A stretch of 36,303 nt of DNA, taken from positions 1-36,303 of IMG/VR virus record IMGVR_UViG_3300000228_000015; one strand, written 5' to 3'. The DNA comes from a virus. The notes beneath the pieces are model-generated. The model was not told the DNA's origin and made no database searches. It worked only from the letters and a program-made list of their open reading frames with translations. Made by a program: the position numbers and the translations under genes. Within the stretch, counting starts at the first letter, position 1, and the number at the start of each line of letters is the position of its first letter. Positions 8,076 to 16,239 of this stretch are shown piece by piece.

Positions 8076-8120
8076 TCTCCAATGAGTTAATTGATCATAA
8101 ATCAATTAACTCATTGGAGA
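8076..8120 (-). promoter_or_regulatory. 20-bp hairpin covering the Shine-Dalgarno of the gp47-like gene
   Basis: 8076-8095 pairs perfectly with 8101-8120 around a 5-base loop. On the minus-strand RNA the 3' arm contains the GGAG that serves the ATG at 8070. No U-run follows, so it is not a normal intrinsic terminator. It lies 8 bases after the topoisomerase stop. Plausible roles are translational control of the nuclease pair or an RNA processing site; the structure is seen, the role inferred. Confidence 0.65.
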
Positions 8121-8128
8121 GGGTGATT

Positions 8129-9415
8129 TTAGGCGAGAAGTCCGACTATTTGACTCTTCCAATGATTTTCTGGAGTCAATTGTTGATATGATTTTATTTG
8201 AGAATGTAATTCTTTAATTTCCTCGATGAGTTCTTTTATTTTTTCTTGGGTGAAATTAGTGATCGCTATCCTGGTCAATTGTTGGTGCAGTTCAGGATTC
8301 TGAGTGAATTTACCAATTCTCTGATTCAAAATATCTCTGGTGAGTCCTTGAATACCACTTCGTATCATATCGTCTATGAATAATATTTTGGATTCTAAAT
8401 TTTCCAGTGTTTTTTCTCTAGAGGATATATGATTTCTCACAGAAGCATCTGATATTTTCAATCGTTCTTCTATAAATTTTCCTATATAATCCCAAACATC
8501 ATCGAAAGTTATTACTGCATTATCATGTATAAAAACAAAAGTTTCAGCTGGTAATTTGGTTCTTAACTTGAGAGCGTCCTCGATATCCTTTGGTTGTTCT
8601 TTAAGCCAAACACGAAATGGGGGGTTATTATCTGACATAGTGACTTCATAATTCGATATAACACCTTTAGCCAATAAAGTTTCCAATTTATTTTTATAAA
8701 CTTCTTGTGTATATAATGGCGGCAATTCGGTCACGTCATAAATATTTCGTTGTACGTGCTTTACTGAACCTATACTATCAAAACCTTCAATCTTAGCAGT
8801 GGATGATGGATATTCAATGTCTAATAAACCGGGTTCTGGTGTTCTACCACAAAGTAATTCATGTATCAATTTTGCTATCTTATGGGGGTTTCTAGGATGT
8901 ATAGTGGATGCATAACCAGTAGCTATACCAGTACAACCATTCACTAGATTCCATGGAACATTACAAAAATATTGATCAGGCTCATAACATTCACCGTCAT
9001 CTTGTGGGGTAAAAGATAAAGCATTGAAATCAGAGAACCAGGTCAAAAAATTCTGAGATAAACGAACCATGATATACCGTGGGGCAGCAGCTTTTGGTTC
9101 TAAACGCCAACCAAAATAGCCATCATGATCTAAGATCGGTACATGATTCGACCACGGAGCTGCTAATTTAACAATAGCTTCTGATACCGACATATCGCCG
9201 TGGTGATAATTTGATTCTGCCAGAACATAACCAGTAAGCCCTATAACTTTGATGAAAGATTTAGCTTTACGTTGAGCTGTCCACATAATCTTCCTATGAA
9301 CGGGTTTTAACCCCCCTAGTAGATCCGTGATGGCTCTATTGTGTAATGTATAAAGTGAGTAATCACGAAAATCTTCATTCAAAAAATTACGTAGTGGCCG
9401 TTTTACCTCAGTCAT
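8129..9415 (-). CDS. Type II DNA topoisomerase, DNA-cleaving subunit (T4 gp52-like)
   Basis: GyrA/ParC-type breakage-reunion subunit that relaxes DNA during phage replication. The 428-residue protein is close to T4 gp52 (about 440). Seen: GLKPVHRKIMW (35-45), YHHGDMSVSEAIV (70-82), and the catalytic arginine-tyrosine in AAAPRYIMVRLS (R113, Y114), which forms the covalent DNA link. The C-terminal third is helical with a coiled-coil-like stretch and no GyrA beta-propeller. Its Shine-Dalgarno (GAG) overlaps the tnpB stop just upstream. Its partner ATPase subunit lies about 11 kb away (20781-22583). Confidence 0.95.
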   Translation of the reverse strand: MTEVKRPLRNFLNEDFRDYSLYTLHNRAITDLLGGLKPVHRKIMWTAQRKAKSFIKVIGLTGYVLAESNYHHGDMSVSEAIVKLAAPWSNHVPILDHDGYFGWRLEPKAAAPRYIMVRLSQNFLTWFSDFNALSFTPQDDGECYEPDQYFCNVPWNLVNGCTGIATGYASTIHPRNPHKIAKLIHELLCGRTPEPGLLDIEYPSSTAKIEGFDSIGSVKHVQRNIYDVTELPPLYTQEVYKNKLETLLAKGVISNYEVTMSDNNPPFRVWLKEQPKDIEDALKLRTKLPAETFVFIHDNAVITFDDVWDYIGKFIEERLKISDASVRNHISSREKTLENLESKILFIDDMIRSGIQGLTRDILNQRIGKFTQNPELHQQLTRIAITNFTQEKIKELIEEIKELHSQIKSYQQLTPENHWKSQIVGLLA

Positions 9416-9425
9416 TTATTTACTC

Positions 9426-10841
9426 TCATTTGTGGAATCTGCAATTAGTGGTGTTTCCCATTATTGTCTTTCCAGGTTGAATAAACTTACAAAAACTTAT
9501 AAGACGAGGAATTCCTGGAATTTCCTCTAGTGTGTTTTTTGACAACATAGGTATCTGTCTATTCAGTCTTTGAATAGGTGATGGTTGTCTCTTGAGAGAT
9601 TTCCACCTGGTACCTAACTCAGTTAGAGTCACTTTCTTCAATGTCTGCCACTTACCAAATGACTCCTTAGAGTTCATTCGAGAATCTCGATTCCTTCCAT
9701 TGGTTGATCGATCATCCTGAAGTGATGACAAACATCTTAGATTCTTTGGAACTTTTTCTGTAAAACCTTGAGCTCTTCTTGCTTGAACCATCGCAGCTGC
9801 GCAGTGGTTACTTAACCCCAAACGAGGAGCATATTTTAAGACTCCAATTACTGAAGTATATGCACAAGGAGTTTCAACAATTACAACACCTTTTCTTTCA
9901 GCGACTGAAGTGATCTTATTTCTGAGAGATTGTACTCCAAAATTACCAATTACACGACGAAGTCCTTTACTACTGCCAGATCCTTTCTTGGAATTTTGAA
10001 CATTCACTCCATCCATAGCAATTGAAGAATCTGTTGAAAGGGCTTGGTCCACTATTTGATTAGCTAATTCATATCTTTTGAGTTCTCTTCGTTTAGTGGA
10101 TAAGTAAGTCAATTCTCCTGTTTTGATGTTTTCATGTGATTGTAAATTCCCGTCTTCTTTCACAATCGCAACTGCAATCGAATGTGGACTAGCATTGAAA
10201 TCAATTCCCAACATTTTCTGTTTTTTGGTAACTTTTTTCTTAACTATCTTGAACGTAACGTATGCCAACCAGATATTATTTCTACGTTGGACTCTAACGG
10301 CATATGGTGTACCTAAAGCAATTGATATCTGAAAATCTGACCAATATAATTTGTGGTGTCCTTTGTAATCCAGATAGATCCATTCTTTATGACCGACAGT
10401 TACTCTTAACTTGTGGTTATCAACAAATCTGATATGTCGATTACCGTCTTTATATGTATCTCCTGAATTGTATAAATTACATTGACGTTTCTCCACCCAT
10501 TCTTCTCTTAATTTGGATCTTTGAATATCTGAAATTCCTTTATTATTCAACTGTTCGAATAATTTCTTTGAACCAAATACGATCTTTGTTGGATCGATAT
10601 GACCTAATTCTTCGATTGATGAAATTTTAGCTTGAGCCTCTAAGACAGCTTCAGCAGCATATCTTGCATTCAACTCGAACTTTGACTGTAAAGATTTACG
10701 CAAATCCCCATAAGTCTCACCTTCTAATAACCGGTTGTAAGCATATCTCGTGCAAGATGAATATCGCCGACAAAGATCCAATAACTTGATCTCATCCACT
10801 GAATTTGGAAATAATCTAATAATGATGGTTTTATGACTCAT
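9426..10841 (-). CDS. tnpB: TnpB-family RNA-guided nuclease-like protein, atypical active site
   Basis: A 471-residue IS605/IS607 OrfB-type protein. The RuvC-I motif GIDFNAS (D214) is clear. The position of the RuvC-II Glu reads IAMDGVN (D277), and the RuvC-III region reads LSNHCAAAMVQARRA, with Asn/His (N345, H346) where canonical TnpB has an Asp. The usual CxxC...CxxC zinc ribbon between II and III is missing (CAYTSVIGVLKYAP instead). It may belong to a TnpB-related subfamily with this altered site, or be nuclease-weak or nuclease-dead. The last ~105 residues are low-complexity; this DNA overlaps the likely omegaRNA and is duplicated at 35.7 kb. The final ~25 codons may be read-through into flanking phage DNA. 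The start overlaps the tnpA stop. Confidence 0.88.
   Translation of the reverse strand: MSHKTIIIRLFPNSVDEIKLLDLCRRYSSCTRYAYNRLLEGETYGDLRKSLQSKFELNARYAAEAVLEAQAKISSIEELGHIDPTKIVFGSKKLFEQLNNKGISDIQRSKLREEWVEKRQCNLYNSGDTYKDGNRHIRFVDNHKLRVTVGHKEWIYLDYKGHHKLYWSDFQISIALGTPYAVRVQRRNNIWLAYVTFKIVKKKVTKKQKMLGIDFNASPHSIAVAIVKEDGNLQSHENIKTGELTYLSTKRRELKRYELANQIVDQALSTDSSIAMDGVNVQNSKKGSGSSKGLRRVIGNFGVQSLRNKITSVAERKGVVIVETPCAYTSVIGVLKYAPRLGLSNHCAAAMVQARRAQGFTEKVPKNLRCLSSLQDDRSTNGRNRDSRMNSKESFGKWQTLKKVTLTELGTRWKSLKRQPSPIQRLNRQIPMLSKNTLEEIPGIPRLISFCKFIQPGKTIMGNTTNCRFHK
9497..9771 (-). ncRNA. Putative omegaRNA region at the tnpB 3' end
   Basis: In IS605/IS607 elements the guide (omega) RNA overlaps the end of tnpB and runs into the flank. 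Here the tail holds hairpins CTAAC/GTTAG (9614-9626), CTATTCA/TGAATAG (9559-9577) and GAGGAA/TTCCTC (9506-9527). All three are kept in the free-standing copy at 35.67-35.92 kb with loop or paired-base changes. 54 bases (9609-9662) are identical in both copies. Sequence after the last hairpin would be the guide. Exact RNA ends are unknown. Confidence 0.5.
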
Positions 10842-11413
10842 TTCTTTTTCCTACCACCACGCCTATCGTGAATACGAGCGGCATAAACAGTCACTATGCT
10901 AATTAAATCTTCGACAAATTCTTCTTCATAAGGTTTATCTGGTTTATCATTGAGAACTACTACTTCAACCCCCAATAATTCACACCACTGATGAAATGTG
11001 GGGAACCCATATCTAAGTATCCGATCCCTGTATTCCACTATAACTTTAGAGACATCCTCATCGAGTAGCCTCTTTAGCAACTTTCGATAATCTTTTCTCT
11101 TCTCGTTGAGAGCACTACCTATATCTTTAAAAAGTTCAACCTTATATCCTTTTTCTACGCAATAAGTAAGCAATCTACCAACCTGTCTCTCTAAATTCTC
11201 CTCTTGAGCTCGTGTAGATACTCTAGCATAAACCAACACCTTATCACGAGGCATTCCAGACTTTAATCTTCGGATTTCATCTTCGGGTATTCTTCGATGT
11301 CCGCCTGAACTTCTGACGGTGATTATTTTATCATTATTACTCCAATTTCTCAAAGTTTGAGTAGTCACACCCAACTCTTTGGCCGCCACGGATAAAGTTA
11401 CTAGATTGCTCAT
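10838..11413 (-). CDS. tnpA: IS607-type serine recombinase
   Basis: Catalyses element mobility. The 191-residue protein begins with a MerR-like helix-turn-helix (VAAKELGVTTQTLRNW, residues 9-24, then GGHRRIP), followed by the serine-recombinase domain VLVYARVSTRAQEENLERQ with nucleophile S67. It carries the usual short C-terminal region of IS607 TnpA (EEEFVEDLISIVTVYAARI). All expected motifs are intact. The start at 11413 is preferred because the helix-turn-helix follows directly; it has no good Shine-Dalgarno and lies inside a small upstream frame (11337-11525), suggesting coupled translation. Overlaps tnpB by ATGA. Confidence 0.93.
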   Translation of the reverse strand: MSNLVTLSVAAKELGVTTQTLRNWSNNDKIITVRSSGGHRRIPEDEIRRLKSGMPRDKVLVYARVSTRAQEENLERQVGRLLTYCVEKGYKVELFKDIGSALNEKRKDYRKLLKRLLDEDVSKVIVEYRDRILRYGFPTFHQWCELLGVEVVVLNDKPDKPYEEEFVEDLISIVTVYAARIHDRRGGRKKK

Positions 11414-11525
11414 ATAATTTTTGAAATTCATCCAATATAGGTTCATAATCGAGAGGTGGATCTATTTCAAAAATCGAACCATCATCCAACTCGTATTCTT
11501 CTTTTGTTACACGGATTAGTCTCAT
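11337..11525 (-). CDS. Small acidic protein overlapping tnpA (possibly truncated by the element)
   Basis: A 62-residue frame beginning MRLIRVTKEEYELDDGS. The first ~40 residues look like a genuine small acidic protein. The last ~22 (from QSSNFIR) are read in a different frame over the tnpA start and look like chance coding. A GTGG-rich Shine-Dalgarno-like stretch lies about 5-10 bases upstream of the ATG; a GTG 12 bases further up is also possible. Two readings fit: a leader peptide carried by the element and coupled to tnpA, or a phage gene cut by the insertion. Confidence 0.45.
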   Translation of the reverse strand: MRLIRVTKEEYELDDGSIFEIDPPLDYEPILDEFQKLYEQSSNFIRGGQRVGCDYSNFEKLE

Positions 11526-11640
11526 AATGACCACCACACTCTTTGATTTTTAAGTAGTTTTTTACAAGATTTTATAAGTTTATGAAGAGCTGCTATACCA
11601 CACAATAACTAGGTCGGCTTTGGTAAGGATGATTTGGATC

Positions 11641-11680
11641 CAAACTTTTAATGAAACTAATTATTTTCATTAAAAGTTTT
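11641..11680 (-). terminator. 15-bp stem-loop overlapping the stop codon of the 1147-aa gene
   Basis: 11642-11656 pairs perfectly with 11665-11679 around an 8-base loop that contains the TAG stop (11657-11659). On the minus-strand RNA only three U follow, so it is a weak intrinsic terminator or a 3'-end stabiliser for the three-gene cassette. The arm inside the gene encodes its last codons. Confidence 0.5.
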
Positions 11681-14600
11681 CAAATCAGTCTCGTTGGTTA
11701 AATCCCGAATTAAGAAATTTTCGACGTATTGCCAGTAAGCACTATCACCGTTTGTCACTTGACCATAAGAGCCAGTAACGGTGAATAAAGTATCTTGATA
11801 AATTTTAGAGGCAGGAACTTTGGGCACGCAATCCCATGGAGAACCATCGTGCGGTGGGATATGACTTCCTGAGAATTTAACTTTTATTTGTCCGGATGAG
11901 TCAGGAATTTTTATTATTGTCGTTACCAACTCTGGGAGAGTTGGACAATATGGTGCTACATTTGTATTAATAAAACCTGTCCTCAACAATGGTTGACACC
12001 ATTCATGCTCTTGTTCTTCCGCAAATTTAGTGACTGGATTTAATGCGACATCAGGATCTTTATGTATGTAATATCCGATATCTGTTGGTATCCAATAGAA
12101 ACCATCCGGGTGTAATCCGATGTAATGTGGGGTAGCACCATAACCATAATAATTATATATAATTGGAGGTACCCCTCCCCAATTATCACCGATATTAATA
12201 ATATCACTATAAATACTGATATTACTACAACCACTTCCTAAAGCTACCCCTATTTCACCTGCGGTGTGGTTATAAAGTACCGCTGCCACTAAACCATGCA
12301 CGTAGTCTGCTTTATTATACGTCATTTGAATATTTAAGTTCCAAGTGACTGATGCCTCGATCTGCCTAAATCCAATCATTGTTTGTGATGAGGACATACT
12401 TAAATCCAAAATACTCACATAAGACTTAAATAATTTGGTATATAACCCTCCATGAACTAAACCTGCTTCCATCACCCGTTTGTTTAACGTGTTCATGGGA
12501 ACATTACCGACCATATCAATAAATCCTCTATCTTGTATTTTCCTCTGTCGTATCTTCATACCCCTGGATGATATTGCAGTTGGTAATCCATTGGCACCAT
12601 TATCAACTGATAAATTCCAGGCATAATCAAAAATAGTTGAACGGACTAAACCAGTAGACTCGTATATCATTTCATTAAAACCGTATGCTATTTTATCTTT
12701 CCAAGGGCGGAATGCTGTAACATTACGAGTATCTGGGATTGGTATTGGAGGTGTAACTTTAAAAATAGCATAAGGCGCAACGGCTTCTGCCCAATCCGGA
12801 TCAGGCTCTGTGTTTTCTATAATAGGCAAATTCATAAACCCCCCCTGGAAAGAATCTGGTGTTGATTTAATAAAAGTATCCAAATAGAAATTCCGTGGAT
12901 TTGGAGGAGCTCCCCCGAATTTAACACTCACTCTACGGCTACTAACAAAAGCCAAAGCCATGTTAGAAAGCGTTGTATTTTTAAAATCTGAAAGCGTTGT
13001 ATTTTGAGAATTTGATCCACCAGCATTAGACAATATCGGTGAAGGCATACTTGAAGCAGTACAAACAGTGGTGGCCACCATATTATAACATCTATTACAA
13101 ATCTTAGCGTGATCTACCATTTTTATACATAAATCACTCCCAAAACAAACTAAAATTTTTCTAGTTTCTGGAGGAGGAGTCGAAGGGGAAGTCGAAGGGG
13201 GGGTCGAAAATGTCGAGATAACTGGCCCGTCAACAGCACATGAATATATATATTTGTCAAACGACCCCGATCCGTTACTTAATTTTGATCCTATCTCTGG
13301 AACATTTGTTGCTGAATCTTTTTGAGGTATATTGTAGATACCCACATTTGCAGAGATAGGGAAAAAATTTATATTTTTATATAAATTACACGGAAGTATT
13401 TTACCAGGGTCTATATTTATCGCATCACGGGATGTAGTCATCTTCAGATTATGACTATATGTTGACTGGAGCACCTGGTTAGTTAATAGAGTAGTGACTA
13501 AATCGGGTACCGAGGCTTCTGGTGGTGTTATAGCCGGGTCAGTTGACTCTCCATCTACTATTGGATAAGTTATCTTGGAATCAGCTGCGGAGCACCATTT
13601 GACGTCAAAAGTTAAAGATGGGAGGAACCCAGTATGTGGAATATGAGTCATTCTTTCTACCTCAGATCTAGTATTTCCCCATGCTACTAACCCACTATAA
13701 AAATTCTCATTGGACGCGGGTAATTTATAATCTTCAAAATATTTTAAAGATTTTAAAGTTTGCACGCTGATTGGTGATGGATTATTATCAGCCGGGGAAG
13801 TAGTATGCTCTATTGGAGTTTGTTCACCCTCGTATACTGTATGGAGGTCATTACCACATAAAGGATTAAGAGATTTATATATTTTGAAGTTATCAGTGAA
13901 ATTAGCATATAAGCCGAGACGCCCCCCGGTCATGAATTCTCGATAAATTGGTGACTTGACATAAATATTATATTTATAAGCCATAAATTTTATCCAGAAA
14001 TCTGACATGATATTCACCACTAGACCATAACCAGCTATCATAGGACTAGCATAAGAATTGCTGAAAGCACTATAGATGCCTCGATATAAATTTATATCAT
14101 AAAGATTTTCAGGGGCTAGAGCATTCTCAAAACTATCTTTTGAAGTATATGGAAGTAAATTACCATCTAGTTGATCTGGGTCGGCTAATATTGTATTATA
14201 TTTACCATGATCTTCTGGAATCGTATTGGTTGGATACCATTGATTGCCATCCAATCCTTGTCGATAATAAGACCCTTTTCTGTTAAATTGATATGCTAAT
14301 GCATAATGAGTGTCCGCCCCATATTTATCGACGAATTCTGGTCTATCGAGTCTCCATTCCTGAATTTTTGATAATTTTGATTGATATAATTCTAAAGGGA
14401 GAGAATTAAGAGATGCTTCCGCTTTATAAAAATGAGATCTCACCCCCTTATGCACGCTTGTATCACGTGCAGCCCATCCAGCACTATTTATATTGACAAA
14501 ACCATAACTACTATAAAAAACACCAAACTGGGGGTAACGATTAAATATATCAGTAAGTAAATTACGTCCTATTTTCATGCGATCGCCGAAACTTGATAAC

Positions 14601-15100
14601 CAAGTTTCTTGATTATTGTGGTCGAAAACAACATTGGCATCCGCAACATAATTATAATCACAAGTACCGCTTCGAAGTACGGGAGGTGGAGGTGAAGTAT
14701 TCTGTGTTCCACCATTTAAGTCCGCTGGGTCAAAAGTTTCTTCATATGGTAATACCCTTTTAGTTAATATGAATTCACCTGTACTTTTAATCGTTATTGG
14801 TGCATTATCGGTTTCGTTTCTGATATAATCCATAGCTATCATGTGATAAATAATGCCATTTGGTCCGACGAGAACTCCGACTTGTATAGCTAACTCCTTT
14901 GATGGGTCGGATGCATTATTAGAATGATTTAACTGGTCGGTATAGAGCTCTATTTCAACTGCTGTTAAATAATTACCAATATCGGGTGTGTATATAACTA
15001 CTCCAGGAACAGTTGGGGAACTTGATCCGTCTGGTGGTTTCATATTTGGGAATGTAAAAGAAACACTACCTAATATTTTATGATAATCTTCATTATTCAT
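11657..15100 (-). CDS. Large protein of unknown function, probable virion component (1147 aa)
   Basis: No family recognised. The protein is rich in Asn, Ser, Thr, Tyr, Gly and Pro, with many short hydrophobic beta-like stretches, no signal peptide and no clear membrane segment, a composition typical of phage structural proteins. A proline-rich linker (PPSTSPSTPPPET) is near residue 638 and a small Cys cluster (CNRCYNMVATTVC) follows near 670. A short duplication (TTLSDFKNTTLS) arises from a 16-base tandem repeat near 12967-13005. It is the third gene of a cassette in which each start overlaps the previous stop; its ATG overlaps the TGA before it and GGAGG lies about 12 bases upstream. Function is inferred only from composition and context. 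Confidence 0.85.
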   Translation of the reverse strand: MNNEDYHKILGSVSFTFPNMKPPDGSSSPTVPGVVIYTPDIGNYLTAVEIELYTDQLNHSNNASDPSKELAIQVGVLVGPNGIIYHMIAMDYIRNETDNAPITIKSTGEFILTKRVLPYEETFDPADLNGGTQNTSPPPPVLRSGTCDYNYVADANVVFDHNNQETWLSSFGDRMKIGRNLLTDIFNRYPQFGVFYSSYGFVNINSAGWAARDTSVHKGVRSHFYKAEASLNSLPLELYQSKLSKIQEWRLDRPEFVDKYGADTHYALAYQFNRKGSYYRQGLDGNQWYPTNTIPEDHGKYNTILADPDQLDGNLLPYTSKDSFENALAPENLYDINLYRGIYSAFSNSYASPMIAGYGLVVNIMSDFWIKFMAYKYNIYVKSPIYREFMTGGRLGLYANFTDNFKIYKSLNPLCGNDLHTVYEGEQTPIEHTTSPADNNPSPISVQTLKSLKYFEDYKLPASNENFYSGLVAWGNTRSEVERMTHIPHTGFLPSLTFDVKWCSAADSKITYPIVDGESTDPAITPPEASVPDLVTTLLTNQVLQSTYSHNLKMTTSRDAINIDPGKILPCNLYKNINFFPISANVGIYNIPQKDSATNVPEIGSKLSNGSGSFDKYIYSCAVDGPVISTFSTPPSTSPSTPPPETRKILVCFGSDLCIKMVDHAKICNRCYNMVATTVCTASSMPSPILSNAGGSNSQNTTLSDFKNTTLSNMALAFVSSRRVSVKFGGAPPNPRNFYLDTFIKSTPDSFQGGFMNLPIIENTEPDPDWAEAVAPYAIFKVTPPIPIPDTRNVTAFRPWKDKIAYGFNEMIYESTGLVRSTIFDYAWNLSVDNGANGLPTAISSRGMKIRQRKIQDRGFIDMVGNVPMNTLNKRVMEAGLVHGGLYTKLFKSYVSILDLSMSSSQTMIGFRQIEASVTWNLNIQMTYNKADYVHGLVAAVLYNHTAGEIGVALGSGCSNISIYSDIINIGDNWGGVPPIIYNYYGYGATPHYIGLHPDGFYWIPTDIGYYIHKDPDVALNPVTKFAEEQEHEWCQPLLRTGFINTNVAPYCPTLPELVTTIIKIPDSSGQIKVKFSGSHIPPHDGSPWDCVPKVPASKIYQDTLFTVTGSYGQVTNGDSAYWQYVENFLIRDLTNETDLKTFNENN

Positions 15101-16239
15101 TTTTTATCAAGACCTCCCAAAGCCACAGACATGTCAAAACTTGTTATTTTATGAGGTTTATTTGCCAGAAAAGAATTTGCTTCATCTTTTGGGTGCGTTC
15201 CTTCAACAATAGGATTGACTGTAGTTTGTGGTACCCAAGACAATGGTCCACTAAATTCTTCGTGATTTACACTTTCTTGGAGTTTTAATACTGATTTATC
15301 TTTACCGACATAAATTAAATCTCCAATAGTAGTCATTCTTCCCCCGACAACCAATAAAAAAGTAACTTCTAGGAAATTTTCAGCCTTGTTTATTAAAGAG
15401 TTATCTATCGTAAATTCGACCCCAAAAACATCATCCCCCTCATTAGAATCTTCTGAGAGGCCATCTGTATCGTCATAAGGTTCAGAAAAAAGAATGTGAG
15501 TTATTTTGTCATTTGGAATTATAGTTTCTGCGTTGAATTTTACTTTACGTTTAATTGATCCCCCAGTATTCTGAGACGGCAATGTTTGGCAAAATTCTAA
15601 TTCTGTTATAGATAAGGAATAGACAGCTTCGCCTGGATTACCGACAAATATCGATAAACTTAAATCCGACTGCATTATGTCCTCTTCTGTATCATAAGGG
15701 TCAATTGCGCCACCCATTCTCCCTTTATTCGCCATCGTCAAGACGAGTTCTGGTAGTTCATTTGATATAGTTCCTAATATACTTTCCTGGTTTACTTCTT
15801 CTTCACTAAATAACTTACGTGAGTATGACCGCATATCCCCCTTGACATAACTAAAGTCTGGTAACGGATTTACTACGTTGCCTCCCCAAAGTCTATAACC
15901 CCATGGGTCCATTCGCATTTTGAAAGAAATTTTAGGATTCTCATCTGGACGAAAATTTCTACTATAGATTCTCCTGCCGGATTCCACCCGAGAACCACTA
16001 GACCAAAATTTTAATATCGAAAAGGGAATACCAATCTCATTATATTTAGGAAAAAGAAAGTTACTTAAATTACCTGGGGAGGAACCCAAAACCATACCAC
16101 CCGGACCGGAAACACCTGGAAAACCGCACAATAATTCAGCTACAGTTGGTGGTAATGGTGGTAAAAAAGTTGAATCCTCTATGCCTCTAGGAGTAAAGAA
16201 AACATTAGAACCAAAATCGTCATTACTATTTATGCTCAT
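15097..16239 (-). CDS. Protein of unknown function, probable virion component (380 aa)
   Basis: No family recognised. The N-terminus (residues 1-60) is rich in Gly, Pro and Phe, followed by a region rich in aromatic and charged residues and a beta-like second half. No catalytic motif, signal peptide or membrane helix is visible. The start overlaps the preceding stop (ATGA) and its own stop overlaps the next ATG, so it is made together with its neighbours, probably in matched amounts, which suits parts of one structure. An assembly or tail/baseplate role is a guess. Confidence 0.85.
   Translation of the reverse strand: MSINSNDDFGSNVFFTPRGIEDSTFLPPLPPTVAELLCGFPGVSGPGGMVLGSSPGNLSNFLFPKYNEIGIPFSILKFWSSGSRVESGRRIYSRNFRPDENPKISFKMRMDPWGYRLWGGNVVNPLPDFSYVKGDMRSYSRKLFSEEEVNQESILGTISNELPELVLTMANKGRMGGAIDPYDTEEDIMQSDLSLSIFVGNPGEAVYSLSITELEFCQTLPSQNTGGSIKRKVKFNAETIIPNDKITHILFSEPYDDTDGLSEDSNEGDDVFGVEFTIDNSLINKAENFLEVTFLLVVGGRMTTIGDLIYVGKDKSVLKLQESVNHEEFSGPLSWVPQTTVNPIVEGTHPKDEANSFLANKPHKITSFDMSVALGGLDKK

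Larger units (their letters stand above)
9487..11578 (-). mobile_element. IS607-type insertion sequence (ends approximate)
   Basis: The element carries a serine recombinase (tnpA) overlapping tnpB by 4 bases, the usual IS607 arrangement. IS607 elements lack terminal inverted repeats, so ends are hard to set. The right end is placed near the tnpB 3' hairpin (9506-9527). Similar 17-base sequences (14 of 17 identical) occur at 9487-9503 and 11562-11578 and may mark the borders or recombinase sites. It is inserted just upstream of the topoisomerase small-subunit gene, whose ribosome binding site is overlapped by the tnpB stop. Confidence 0.7.
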
